Positions 53,786 through 62,413 of a stretch of 64,000 nt of DNA are shown here, one piece after another. The stretch lies in the NCBI GenBank assembly GCA_014872875.1, contig WKFI01000012.1, positions 434,001 through 498,000 of the forward strand. The letters are read 5' to 3'. Numbering within the stretch: the stretch's first letter is position 1; every line of letters starts with the position of its first letter. The notes below the pieces were generated by a model. The model was not told where the DNA came from. It saw only the letters and a list, made by a program, of their open reading frames with translations, and did no database searches. Source of the DNA: Paracoccaceae bacterium (lineage in GTDB: Bacteria; Pseudomonadota; Alphaproteobacteria; Rhodobacterales; Rhodobacteraceae). The translations under genes and the position numbers were made by a program.

Positions 53786-55278
53786 TCCACCGCCTCATCC
53801 GCATCATCGGCCAAGTCGATCCAGATGGTTTTGAGCTGGGTGTACTGGTCATGGGCATGGACGCCATTGTCACGCCCGCCAAAGCCGGATTGCTTATAGC
53901 CACCGAAAGGTGTCGAGATGTCGCCTTCACCGAAGCTGTTTACCGTCACCGTACCTGCGCGCAGCATCCGCGCGCCGCGAATGGCGCGTTTGGCATTGGC
54001 GGTAAAGATCGAAGCGCAGAGCCCGTAGGGCGTGTCATTGGCAATGCGGATCGCTTCGTCATAGCCAGACACTTCGATCACGCTGAGGACAGGGCCAAAA
54101 ATTTCCTCCTGCGCCAGCGTGCTGTCATTCCCGGGCACCTCGACAACCGTTGCCTCGACAAATCCCTTGTCCGCCTTGCCCCCGATCAACACGCTGTCGG
54201 CCTGATCCAGATATCCGCAAACCTTTGCGTAGTGTCCCTCGCTGACCAACGCACCGATCCGGGTTTCGGGATCCAGCGGATCTCCCACATTCCATTGCTT
54301 GGTGTGATGCTCAATGCGCTCCAGAAGCTCAGCTTTGACATCTTTGTGTACGATCAGCCGGGACGACGCCGAACAGTTTTCGCCCATGTTCCAGAACGCG
54401 CCATTGACGACATGCTGAGCCACGCGATCCAGGTTTTCGGCATCCTCCATGACGATGGCCGGGTTTTTGCCGCCCATTTCCAGAACCACTTCCTTGGCGT
54501 TGCTTTCCGCCGAATAGGTCAGAAAGCGTTTGCCGGTCACGGTAGAGCCGGTGAAGGACACCATGTCGACATCCATGTGACGACCGATGGGTTCGCCGAC
54601 TTCGGCTCCGCCCCCCGGAACGACGTTCAGCACACCGCGCGGAACACCGGCCTCCATCGCCAGTTCGGCCACGCGCAACGCGGTCAGCGTAGTCTCTTGC
54701 GCGGGTTTTATCACCACCGAACAACCTGCCGCCAGGGCCGGGCCGATCTTCCAGGCCAGCATCAGCAGCGGGAAGTTCCAAGGCAGGACCAGCCCCACCA
54801 CGCCAACGGGTTCGCGCACCACCATGGCGATGTGATCATCGCTGGCCGGGGCGACCTGATCATAGATCTTGTCAATCGCCTCGGCATGCCATTTCAGGCA
54901 GTGAATGGTTTCCGGAACATCCACGGTTTCGCAGTCAAAGATGGTCTTGCCGCTGTCGAGGCTTTCCATCACCGCCAGTTCGCGGGCATTGCGGGTCATC
55001 AACTTGCACAGGCGGATCAGCACGTCCTTGCGCTCGGACGGGTGCAGGCGGGACCAGCGCCCATCGTCAAAGGCTTCACGTGCCTTTTCGACGGCAAAAT
55101 CAACGTCCTGCGCATCGCAAGCGGCGATGTCGGCCAGTTTCTCATCGGTGGCCGGGTTTACCGTTTCAAAGGTCTTGCCCGAGAGTGCCGGGCGGAAGCT
55201 GCCGTCAATGAAGGCCGTGTTGGGCAGCTCAAGACCAGCGGCAATGGATTTGTATTCGTCTTGCGTCAACAAAGTCAT
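53782..55278 (-). CDS. NAD(P)-dependent aldehyde dehydrogenase (PuuC/betaine-aldehyde type)
   Basis: 498 residues. Cofactor motifs PWNFPLLMLAWKIGPALAAG and FTGSTVTGKRF, the general base in VLEMGGKNPAIV and catalytic Cys in GAFWNMGENCSASSR are intact. It matches PuuC and betaine/aminobutyraldehyde dehydrogenases by motif; in this context it could equally oxidise 2-oxoglutarate semialdehyde. Starts 3 bases after the DapA-like gene. Confidence 0.92.
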   Translation of the reverse strand: MTLLTQDEYKSIAAGLELPNTAFIDGSFRPALSGKTFETVNPATDEKLADIAACDAQDVDFAVEKAREAFDDGRWSRLHPSERKDVLIRLCKLMTRNARELAVMESLDSGKTIFDCETVDVPETIHCLKWHAEAIDKIYDQVAPASDDHIAMVVREPVGVVGLVLPWNFPLLMLAWKIGPALAAGCSVVIKPAQETTLTALRVAELAMEAGVPRGVLNVVPGGGAEVGEPIGRHMDVDMVSFTGSTVTGKRFLTYSAESNAKEVVLEMGGKNPAIVMEDAENLDRVAQHVVNGAFWNMGENCSASSRLIVHKDVKAELLERIEHHTKQWNVGDPLDPETRIGALVSEGHYAKVCGYLDQADSVLIGGKADKGFVEATVVEVPGNDSTLAQEEIFGPVLSVIEVSGYDEAIRIANDTPYGLCASIFTANAKRAIRGARMLRAGTVTVNSFGEGDISTPFGGYKQSGFGGRDNGVHAHDQYTQLKTIWIDLADDADEAVD

Positions 55279-55281
55279 GGA

Positions 55282-56199
55282 TCAGTCCTCGGCCACGATA
55301 TCGGCGATTTTCTTTTTCAACACGCGCACCACTTGCTCCAGGGCACGTTTGTCATCCTTGTTCAGCCCTTTCAGCGGCGCACGCATGGCGCCGGACGGGA
55401 TACCGTTCATTTCGACCCCGTATTTGATCGTCTGGATGAACTTGCCGCCCTGCTCCAGCACACGCATCAATGGCATCATCGCCGACATGATGCGGCGGCC
55501 CTTGTCGAAATTGCCCTCCAGCACGCAGGCATTGTAGAGCGCGACGTGTTCATCGGGCAGGAAGTTGGACCCGCCACAAACCCAGAAGGGCGCGCCCCAG
55601 GCGAAAAACTCCAGCGCCTGATCGTCCATGCCGCAGCCCAGCTGGATATGCGGATAATCCCGCGCCAGCAGATGTACTCGGTTAATATCGCCCGAGCTTT
55701 CCTTGATGCCGCAGAAATTGCGCGACCGACCGACACGGTCCAGGAACTCTTCCCCCATCATGGTGCCGGTGCGGTGCGGATAGTTGTACAGCATCACCGG
55801 CAGATCGGCTGCCTTGTCGATGGCCAGAGCGTTCAAAGCGTTTTCACGATCAGTCGGCACCGAATAAGGCGGGCTGGCCAACAGGATGGAGTCGGCTCCG
55901 ATCTCCTTCGCACCCGAAGCCAAGGCGATGGAATCGTTGGTCAGCATGGCGCCGGTCCCAACGACAAGAGGCAACCGACCCTTGAGCTGGTCATGGGTGA
56001 ATCGGGCCAGCTCCAGACGTTCTTCGACGGTCTGGGCGTAGTTCTCGCCGGTCGAGCCACCAGAGATCAGGCCATGCACGCCGCGCTCGATCAGGAACTC
56101 GATCACGTCGGCCAATGCGTCCCAATTGACGGTTCCATCGTCAAAATAGGGCGTAACAACAGGGGTGTAGATCCCCTGGAAGCGAAAGATGGGAGTCAT
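55282..56199 (-). CDS. DapA-family lyase/deaminase
   Basis: 305 residues, TIM barrel of the N-acetylneuraminate lyase/DapA superfamily. GGSTGENYAQTVEERLELAR, YNYPHRTGTMM (Tyr) and the Schiff-base lysine in NFCGIKESSGD are conserved. In hydroxyproline catabolism a member of this family deaminates delta-1-pyrroline-4-hydroxy-2-carboxylate to 2-oxoglutarate semialdehyde; this gene is a candidate for that step. It is first in an operon with the ALDH and FAD oxidase. Confidence 0.87.
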   Translation of the reverse strand: MTPIFRFQGIYTPVVTPYFDDGTVNWDALADVIEFLIERGVHGLISGGSTGENYAQTVEERLELARFTHDQLKGRLPLVVGTGAMLTNDSIALASGAKEIGADSILLASPPYSVPTDRENALNALAIDKAADLPVMLYNYPHRTGTMMGEEFLDRVGRSRNFCGIKESSGDINRVHLLARDYPHIQLGCGMDDQALEFFAWGAPFWVCGGSNFLPDEHVALYNACVLEGNFDKGRRIMSAMMPLMRVLEQGGKFIQTIKYGVEMNGIPSGAMRAPLKGLNKDDKRALEQVVRVLKKKIADIVAED

Positions 56200-56208
56200 T
56201 CAGGTCCT

Positions 56209-56919
56209 CTATGCGGGGTGTTTTCGCGAGACCGTCCCCATTGGAACATCCAATGCGGTCGGCATCACGAACATTTCGATCTGATCTCGGGACAGGTTCC
56301 AATGGTCCACGGCCAGCTTGCCGGCCTCGTCCTCGTCACCTGCTTCGATGGCGGCAATGATCGCGTCATGCTGGCGGCTGGCCTCGGTCAGGTTGTCGGC
56401 CATGTCGCTGTTCTGAGGGCGATAGAAGGTCATGCCGATGCGCGCATGGTCGATCAGCAGACGATGGAAGGAGGGAAGCAGAAAGACGTTGTCCGCCATT
56501 TCGCCCGTCACTTCGTGAAACGTATTGTTGGCCAGCGCCCGATCTGCGCCCGAGCCTGAGCGCAGAGCAGCCTTGAACGCCTCCTGCGCCTGTTTCAGAC
56601 GCTCGATCTGGTCCGGGGTCGCGTTGTTTGCTGCCAGACGCAGGATCGCTCCGTAAACCATAGGTGCCGCAAGAAAGAAATCGCGAAGGGTGGTATAAGA
56701 CATTTCGCTGACCCGGGCGCCACGGTTCTCGCGCAGTTCAACATAGCCTTCACCGGCCAATTGACGGAACACCTCGCGCAGTGGCGTACGCGAGAGCGAG
56801 AACTCGTCACACAGTGAAGTTTCATCGAGATCCGAACCCGGACGAATCTGCAACGTCAGAATCGCCTGTTTCAGATGCTCGTAAAGCTCTGCCTTCCTGC
56901 GTTTTGCCGCGTCTTTCAC
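56209..56919 (-). CDS. GntR-family (FCD) regulator, GTG start
   Basis: 236 residues from a GTG preceded by GGAGGG. Helix-turn-helix LCDEFSLSRTPLREVFRQLA; the all-helical FCD effector domain follows, with Asp/His metal positions in ALANNTFHEVTGEMADN, HARIGMTFYR and ASRQHDAIIAAIEAGDEDEA. It lies 9 bases upstream of the DapA-like gene on the same strand and would repress this catabolic operon until a catabolite binds. AT-rich direct repeats upstream are candidate sites. Confidence 0.9.
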   Translation of the reverse strand: MKDAAKRRKAELYEHLKQAILTLQIRPGSDLDETSLCDEFSLSRTPLREVFRQLAGEGYVELRENRGARVSEMSYTTLRDFFLAAPMVYGAILRLAANNATPDQIERLKQAQEAFKAALRSGSGADRALANNTFHEVTGEMADNVFLLPSFHRLLIDHARIGMTFYRPQNSDMADNLTEASRQHDAIIAAIEAGDEDEAGKLAVDHWNLSRDQIEMFVMPTALDVPMGTVSRKHPA

Positions 56920-57009
56920 CTGAGATCCCTCCACATTGATCGCTTCGGCTTCAGAATTCTTTCTCAATTCGATCAGTGCAAGCTTGATATGAGATATGAA
57001 TTTATCAAA

Positions 57010-57028
57010 AATACAATTTGAATACAAT
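57010..57028. promoter_or_regulatory. direct-repeat candidate operator between GntR and GlxA-type genes
   Basis: AATACAAT occurs twice, 11 bases apart (57010-57017 and 57021-57028), i.e. on one face of the helix. The surrounding 60 bases are AT-rich, in the divergent promoter region. Which regulator binds it is open. Confidence 0.4.
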
Positions 57029-57187
57029 CCTGAAAATTTGCATATTGGCCCAGCAACGACCCAAGCTGGCAGCACCACGCGGAGCAGACCAATTCTACCA
57101 GACGGACTTCTGCACGAATTGTCCCCTCACAGGTGCTTCCTGCGATAAGGTCGGGGAACCCACAGCGATCAGGCCAAAACGAACGCG

Positions 57188-58141
57188 ATGACAGACCACC
57201 CACAACACTTTGCCTTCATTCTGTTGGATGAATTCACGCACATGGCGTTTTCTTGCGCGGTCGATCCGCTGCGGATTGCCAATCTCGTCAGTGGACGGCA
57301 GCTGTATTCCTGGTCCTTTATCTCCGAGAATGGAGAGACAGCGCGCGCTTCGAACGACGCGGTAACGCTGGTCCATCACGGGTTGGAAGACATTCCAAAA
57401 TGTGACCGGTTGTTCGTGCTGTCGGGCATCCACATGAAAGAACATGTGAGCCCGGCACTGATGGGTGCTTTGCGTCGGGAACGTGCCAAGGGCACCCAGA
57501 TCGGAGCCTTGTGCTCGGGGGGCTATATTCTTGCAAAGGCTGGATTTCTAGGAGATCTGCAGGCCGCGATCCACTGGGAATATCATGACAGTTTCATGGA
57601 GGAGTTTCCCGACGTGAACCTGGTCCGGAGCGTCTTTGTGGCAGATGAGAAACATATCACCGCCTCGGGAGGAACCGCCACCGCCGATCTGATGCTGCAC
57701 CTTATTGAACGCGATCACGGTTATGACCTGTCTGTCGCCGTTTCTGATCAGATGGTTTACAACGCTGTACGCAATGCGACAGCCGAACAACGCGTGTCCT
57801 TGCAATCGCGCAACGGGATGCGCAACCCGCATCTGTCAAAAGCGATCCAGATTATGCAGAACCGGTTGGAAGCCCCGATCTCGCCTGCACGCATCGCCGA
57901 ACATGTGGGAATCTCACCCCGCCAATTGGAGCGGTTGTTCGGCAAATACCTCAACACGTCGCCCAAGAAGTACTTCATGGAGCTTCGCCTAGAGCGAGCG
58001 AGGCATCTGTTGGTGCAGACCGAATCGTCAGTGACCGAAGTGGCCCTGGCCTGTGGTTTCGAAAGCCCGGGCCATTTCTCTCGCGTGTACCGGTCATCCT
58101 TTGGCATAACCCCGCAAGAGCAGCGCGGGCGGATTTCGTGA
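57188..58141 (+). CDS. GlxA-family (GATase-AraC) transcriptional regulator
   Basis: 317 residues. The N-terminal DJ-1/PfpI-like domain (FAFILLDEFTHMAFSCAVDP, IGALCSGGYILAKAGFLGD) is followed by an AraC DNA-binding domain at about residues 215-310 (LSKAIQIMQNRLEAPISPAR, ARHLLVQTESSVTEVALACG). Characterised GATase-AraC members such as GbdR, CdhR and SouR control betaine, carnitine and sarcosine catabolism, which fits this neighbourhood. Divergent from the GntR operon. Confidence 0.9.
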   Translation: MTDHPQHFAFILLDEFTHMAFSCAVDPLRIANLVSGRQLYSWSFISENGETARASNDAVTLVHHGLEDIPKCDRLFVLSGIHMKEHVSPALMGALRRERAKGTQIGALCSGGYILAKAGFLGDLQAAIHWEYHDSFMEEFPDVNLVRSVFVADEKHITASGGTATADLMLHLIERDHGYDLSVAVSDQMVYNAVRNATAEQRVSLQSRNGMRNPHLSKAIQIMQNRLEAPISPARIAEHVGISPRQLERLFGKYLNTSPKKYFMELRLERARHLLVQTESSVTEVALACGFESPGHFSRVYRSSFGITPQEQRGRIS

Positions 58142-58170
58142 CACTCCAGCGATGAATTGGTCTGCTCAGA

Positions 58171-58204
58171 ATTGGTGATTTTGGAACTTAATCACTAGAC
58201 CAAT
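58171..58204. promoter_or_regulatory. nested inverted repeat upstream of the molybdoenzyme gene
   Basis: Outer ATTGGT/ACCAAT and inner GTGATT-N9-AATCAC, 42 bases before the ATG at 58246. The layout of a repressor or activator operator; the binding protein is not identified. Confidence 0.5.
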
Positions 58205-58245
58205 CTTACGGTATCCTCGCCACAGCCAGTTTTCGAGGACACGTT

Positions 58246-60294
58246 ATGAACCAGCAACTTCAACCCAAAACCCTGCCCAGCGTCTGCCCGCTGGACTGCC
58301 CCGACACCTGCAGCCTGAGCGTCAAAGTACAGGACGGTACCCTGTTGGAGGTCAAAGGATCGCGCGCCAACCCGTTCACCGACAATGTGATCTGCAACAA
58401 GGTTGTGCGCAGTTATCCCGAGTTCGTGCATGGTCCGAACCGCCTGACTCACCCGTTGAAGCGGGTCGGTCCGCGCGGCTCAGGGCAGTTCGAGCGTGTG
58501 ACTTGGGAGGAGGCACTAGACCTGGTCCATGACGGTTTCACCCAGGCAATCCGCGATCACGGCCCTGAGGCGGTGTTGCCGTTCAACTATGCCGGACCGC
58601 ACGGGGAACTGGCGGCCGCGTCGATGGACCGGCGGTTTTTCTATCATATGGGCGCGACGATGCTGAACCGCGGGCCGCTCTGCGGTGCCGTACGCGGCGG
58701 CGCATATGCCAGCCTGTTTGGTTCCGCGCCGGGAATGCCGCCGATGCAGGTTCTGCATTCGGATCTGGTGCTTGTCTTTGGCAACAATGTCACCGTGTCG
58801 AACCTGCATCTGGCGCCTCTTTTGAAACAGGTTCGTGCCAAGGGCGGCAAGCTGGTGGTGATCGATCCCAAGCGGATCAAGATCGCCGAGCAATGTGATC
58901 TGCACCTGCAGATCGAACCGGGCACGGATGTGGTGCTGGCCATGGCTCTGGCCGCCGAACTGGAACGGCGGGGCGCGCTGGACATGAAGTTCATCAATGC
59001 TTGGACCACGGGGTTCGAGCAATACATGGCGCAGGCGCGGCAGTATACAATCGCATCTGTGGAAGAGTTGTGTGGTGTCTCCGCAGAAGATTTTCATACC
59101 CTGGCCGACTGGGTCTGTGCCGCACACAACATGGCCATCAGCAGTGGCAATGGGATCGAGCGAGGACGGTCCGGCGGATCGGGGCTACGCGCTGCAATGG
59201 CGCTGCCTGCCCTGACCGGACATCATGGCCGGATCGGTGCGGGTGTCATCGCCAAGGCCGGTGCCGCCGCGCCCAAGACGCAGGCCAAGCTGCACGGCAA
59301 TCACCTGATGAAGCCCGGCACCCGCATGTTCAACATCGTGGATGTGGCCGAAAAGCTGCTGGATACGGAACAGGCGACGCCGATCATGGCCACAATGATC
59401 TACAATCACAACCCGGTCGCGACCCATCCTGATCAAGCAAGGCTAATCCAGGGCCTTATGCGTGAAGATCTGTTTATCGCGGGATGTGACGTGGCGATGA
59501 CCGATTCCATGGCGTTCTGCGACGTGATCCTGCCCGCTGCCAGCCATTTCGAATATGACGATGTCTATGGCGCCTATGGGCAGAACTTCATTCAGCGCGC
59601 CGCGCCGGTGATCCCCTGTGTTGGCGAAAGCCTGCCCAATACCGAAATCTTCCGCAGGCTGGCCGCGCGGTTCGGCTACGACGCGCCAGAGTTCAAGGCC
59701 AGCGACGCGCAGTTGATGGATGACGCATTTGACACCTCACATCCGCGCTTTGACGGGGTCAAGGCCAGCCAGCTGCCCCTGGACGCTGCCGTAGAGATGA
59801 CGGCTGAGGATGGTACTCCGCTGGTGATGTGCCAGACGGTTAAGCCTGCCACAGCTTCAGGCCGGATTGAGCTGTTCAGTCAGGATTTGGAGGATCGCTT
59901 TGGCTTTGGCGTGCCACGTTTCGATCCGGTGGCACGGGACCGGCCTTTTGCCCTGATCTCTCCCAGTTCGGCGAAACGGACCAACGCGACCTTTGGCGGC
60001 TGCGCGGCTTCGGCCGGGCTGGAAGTGGTCGAGATGCATCCGGACGACGCCAAGTCACGCGGCCTGAGCGACGGGGACGAGGTTATTCTGTGGAATGACC
60101 GGGGCGACGTGGCCTTGCGCCTGAGTGTGACGACCGCGACACGACCCGGCGTGCTTTACAGCCCCAAGGGCACATGGCGTGACAGCAGCCCCACCGGCCT
60201 GACCGTCAACGCCTTGATCCCCGCCGCCATTCGCACCGATATCGAGGATGGCGCCTGTTATCACGAAACCTTCGTGGATGTGCGCAAGGCCTGA
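58246..60294 (+). CDS. molybdopterin oxidoreductase with N-terminal 4Fe-4S site
   Basis: 682 residues, DMSO-reductase superfamily. SVCPLDCPDTCSL and NVICNK give the four cysteines of an N-terminal [4Fe-4S] cluster; the molybdopterin-binding core has NYAGPHGELAAASMDRRFFY, NRGPLCGAVRGGAY and GNNVTVSNLHLAPLLKQV. The C-terminal domain ends SPKGTWRDSSPTGLTVNALI. No signal peptide or Tat motif is seen, so it is cytosolic. No electron-transfer partner is adjacent; substrate unknown. Followed by a strong terminator. Confidence 0.9.
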   Translation: MNQQLQPKTLPSVCPLDCPDTCSLSVKVQDGTLLEVKGSRANPFTDNVICNKVVRSYPEFVHGPNRLTHPLKRVGPRGSGQFERVTWEEALDLVHDGFTQAIRDHGPEAVLPFNYAGPHGELAAASMDRRFFYHMGATMLNRGPLCGAVRGGAYASLFGSAPGMPPMQVLHSDLVLVFGNNVTVSNLHLAPLLKQVRAKGGKLVVIDPKRIKIAEQCDLHLQIEPGTDVVLAMALAAELERRGALDMKFINAWTTGFEQYMAQARQYTIASVEELCGVSAEDFHTLADWVCAAHNMAISSGNGIERGRSGGSGLRAAMALPALTGHHGRIGAGVIAKAGAAAPKTQAKLHGNHLMKPGTRMFNIVDVAEKLLDTEQATPIMATMIYNHNPVATHPDQARLIQGLMREDLFIAGCDVAMTDSMAFCDVILPAASHFEYDDVYGAYGQNFIQRAAPVIPCVGESLPNTEIFRRLAARFGYDAPEFKASDAQLMDDAFDTSHPRFDGVKASQLPLDAAVEMTAEDGTPLVMCQTVKPATASGRIELFSQDLEDRFGFGVPRFDPVARDRPFALISPSSAKRTNATFGGCAASAGLEVVEMHPDDAKSRGLSDGDEVILWNDRGDVALRLSVTTATRPGVLYSPKGTWRDSSPTGLTVNALIPAAIRTDIEDGACYHETFVDVRKA

Positions 60295-60307
60295 ACCACG
60301 GGCCGAC

Positions 60308-60343
60308 CAACCGGGGCAAAATTGCCCCGGTTGCCATTTTTTT
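60308..60343 (+). terminator. rho-independent terminator after the molybdoenzyme gene
   Basis: CAACCGGGGCAA and TTGCCCCGGTTG form a perfect 12-base stem around AA, followed by CCA and seven T. It starts 13 bases after the stop. Confidence 0.92.
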
Positions 60344-60381
60344 GGATCGGGCGAACGAACGCGGGGATCATGCGCCCTGCC

Positions 60382-61098
60382 CTACCCCCGGATTGTGGTC
60401 ATGAAGTTCCGGTACAACCGCTCGGCAGAGCTCAGAAACTCCGGCATGGCCTCGGTCGCCTCGGCCCGCAGCCGGTCCACGCCATCCGGCCCCATGACCT
60501 GCACCAGCGCTTCACGATAGGCCGGGATAGCGGCCCAGTTGTCCACGGTGTCGGGTTCGACTTCTACATGGTACTGGGTCGACCAGGCGTTCTGCCCGAT
60601 GCGCATGGCTTGAACCGGACAAGTTTCTGAACGAGCCAGAACCGTTGCTCCCTCGGGTGGTTGTGCAACGCGGACCGAGTGCCATTGCACGCAAGTTTGC
60701 GTGACCGGCAGACCCTGCATCAACGGATCGATCCGACCTGCCTCGGTCAGTTCGACCTGCATGACCCCGACTTCCGAGGGGCGCTGCGGCCCGCATGTGC
60801 CGCCCAGCGCATCGGCCAGCAACTGATGGCCAAGGCACAGCCCCAGATAAGGCTTGCCCAGATCCCGTACCCAGGTTCTGATCGCCGCCTTTTCGGCGAC
60901 TAGCCATGGGTGTTCATCCACGTCCCAGACATCCATCGGCCCGCCCATGACCCAAAGCACGTCATAATCCTCCAGCGGAGGGATCTGATCGCCTTCGTCC
61001 AGTTCGACCACATCCCAGTCGATTCCGTCCCGCTCCAAGAGCGCACGCAACGACCCGGGATGTTCACAGGCAACATGTTGAAAGACCAAGAGTTTCAT
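60382..61098 (-). CDS. class I glutamine amidotransferase-like protein
   Basis: 238 residues from an ATG after AAAGGAG. The triad is visible: Cys in YLGLCLGHQLLA, His in WSTQYHVEVEPDT and a following Glu. WVMGGPMDVWDVDEHPWL is the family N-terminal loop. It resembles the stand-alone GMP-synthase-like amidotransferases that hydrolyse gamma-glutamyl compounds. It lies 25 bases downstream of the MFS gene on the same strand, so both may be one unit. Confidence 0.88.
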   Translation of the reverse strand: MKLLVFQHVACEHPGSLRALLERDGIDWDVVELDEGDQIPPLEDYDVLWVMGGPMDVWDVDEHPWLVAEKAAIRTWVRDLGKPYLGLCLGHQLLADALGGTCGPQRPSEVGVMQVELTEAGRIDPLMQGLPVTQTCVQWHSVRVAQPPEGATVLARSETCPVQAMRIGQNAWSTQYHVEVEPDTVDNWAAIPAYREALVQVMGPDGVDRLRAEATEAMPEFLSSAERLYRNFMTTIRG

Positions 61099-61123
61099 AA
61101 CGTCTCCTTTACGTTGTCGGGTG

Positions 61124-62305
61124 TCATGCCCGGGCCGCTTCTGCATTTGAACGCTGCATCATCCCCCGCTTCAAGGCCAGCGTGGCCTCCACACCTGCAA
61201 GTATTGCGCAGAGGGTCAGCAGAGCACTGCTGCCCAGTTCGACGATCACCCAGCCCGCAATCAACGGAAAACCGAAGATGCCAATGAAATAGGTCAACGC
61301 AAAGAATTGCAGGGTTTGCGGCAACAGCTCGGGCGCAGCATCATTGGCGCCCATCGCAGCGAGGATCGGATAGGACACGCCATAGCCGATACCGAACAGC
61401 ACCGCGACCAGCAGGTAAAGCGCCGGACTGTCGCCGCTGACCAGGAACAGCAGCAGCGATCCGCACATAACGTATTGCAGGGCTGCAATAGTCAGATACG
61501 GCACGCGCCCGCCTTTGAACCGGGCCAGAACCAACCGAAACAGTACGACGGTCAGGGTATAGGTCAGAAAGTAACCCGCATAATCCAGTCCGCGTTCATC
61601 TGCCATCACGGTTTGAAAGTTGCTCATCCCGGCAAAGACGCTCGCTCCGATGCAGACCATCACAACCGGCAGCCGGGCTGGGGATCGCAGGATCTGGCCG
61701 ATGGCCTGCAACGAAAGCTGTGATTTTGTGCTGGAGCCCGCACCAAAGCTGCTTAGCCGCGGGATCAGTGCCAGAAAGATCAAGGCTGCAATGATGCATA
61801 GACCAGCGGTCAGCAGGAACGCGTCCCTGATTTGATAACCAGCATCCTCCATCACAGATGCCATCACAGGTGACAGACCGAAGCCTGCCATGACCACCAC
61901 CGAATGCAGAGCGAAGAACCGCACGCGATCTTCGGGTTCGACAATCGTCGTGACAACCACCGGGATCAGCGCATAGGTCAGCCCCCACCCGGCGCCAAGG
62001 CAGAGGCTGGCGGCAACAAGCGCTACGCCAACTCCATCAGCCATCGCGAACAAAGCCAGAGCAGCGGCGATGGACAGGCAAGCACCGGACAGTGTCTGCA
62101 CCCGTCCAAGGCGATCCGACAGATGGCCGGACAGGTAAACGGCAATCAGGGTCGCCAGAGTAGCAATCAACAGCATGGCGCCCACCGTTTTTTCGTCGGC
62201 GCCAAAACCAGCAAAGAGCCGAGGCAGCAGGAAGGTCAAGCCATATGCGCCCGCCTGCAGAAACGTGGCAAGCAACAGGAAACTGAACAAGGTTCGGCGT
62301 GTCAT
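61124..62305 (-). CDS. MFS transporter
   Basis: 393 residues with about 12 helices. The MFS loop motif SGHLSDRLGRVQTLSGACL lies after helix 2. It has no large extra domain. It is divergent from the MocR-type regulator across 108 bases, which suggests control by that regulator; MocR proteins often govern amine, GABA or vitamin B6 transport and metabolism. The cargo is not identifiable. Confidence 0.88.
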   Translation of the reverse strand: MTRRTLFSFLLLATFLQAGAYGLTFLLPRLFAGFGADEKTVGAMLLIATLATLIAVYLSGHLSDRLGRVQTLSGACLSIAAALALFAMADGVGVALVAASLCLGAGWGLTYALIPVVVTTIVEPEDRVRFFALHSVVVMAGFGLSPVMASVMEDAGYQIRDAFLLTAGLCIIAALIFLALIPRLSSFGAGSSTKSQLSLQAIGQILRSPARLPVVMVCIGASVFAGMSNFQTVMADERGLDYAGYFLTYTLTVVLFRLVLARFKGGRVPYLTIAALQYVMCGSLLLFLVSGDSPALYLLVAVLFGIGYGVSYPILAAMGANDAAPELLPQTLQFFALTYFIGIFGFPLIAGWVIVELGSSALLTLCAILAGVEATLALKRGMMQRSNAEAARA

Positions 62306-62413
62306 CGGGTCCTCCGGACTGCGCTAAAGCAGCGTGGTTTTCGTCGGCACCCTGATTGCCACGCTATTGGTTTGTGATTAATGTCCAAAAATGACAATTT
62401 TTAGCAGGCCAAA

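Noticed and set aside
53851-56559. Open frame of 902 codons on the plus strand
   Set aside because: Antisense to the ALDH, DapA-like and GntR genes, all of which carry intact catalytic or binding motifs. A by-product of codon bias.
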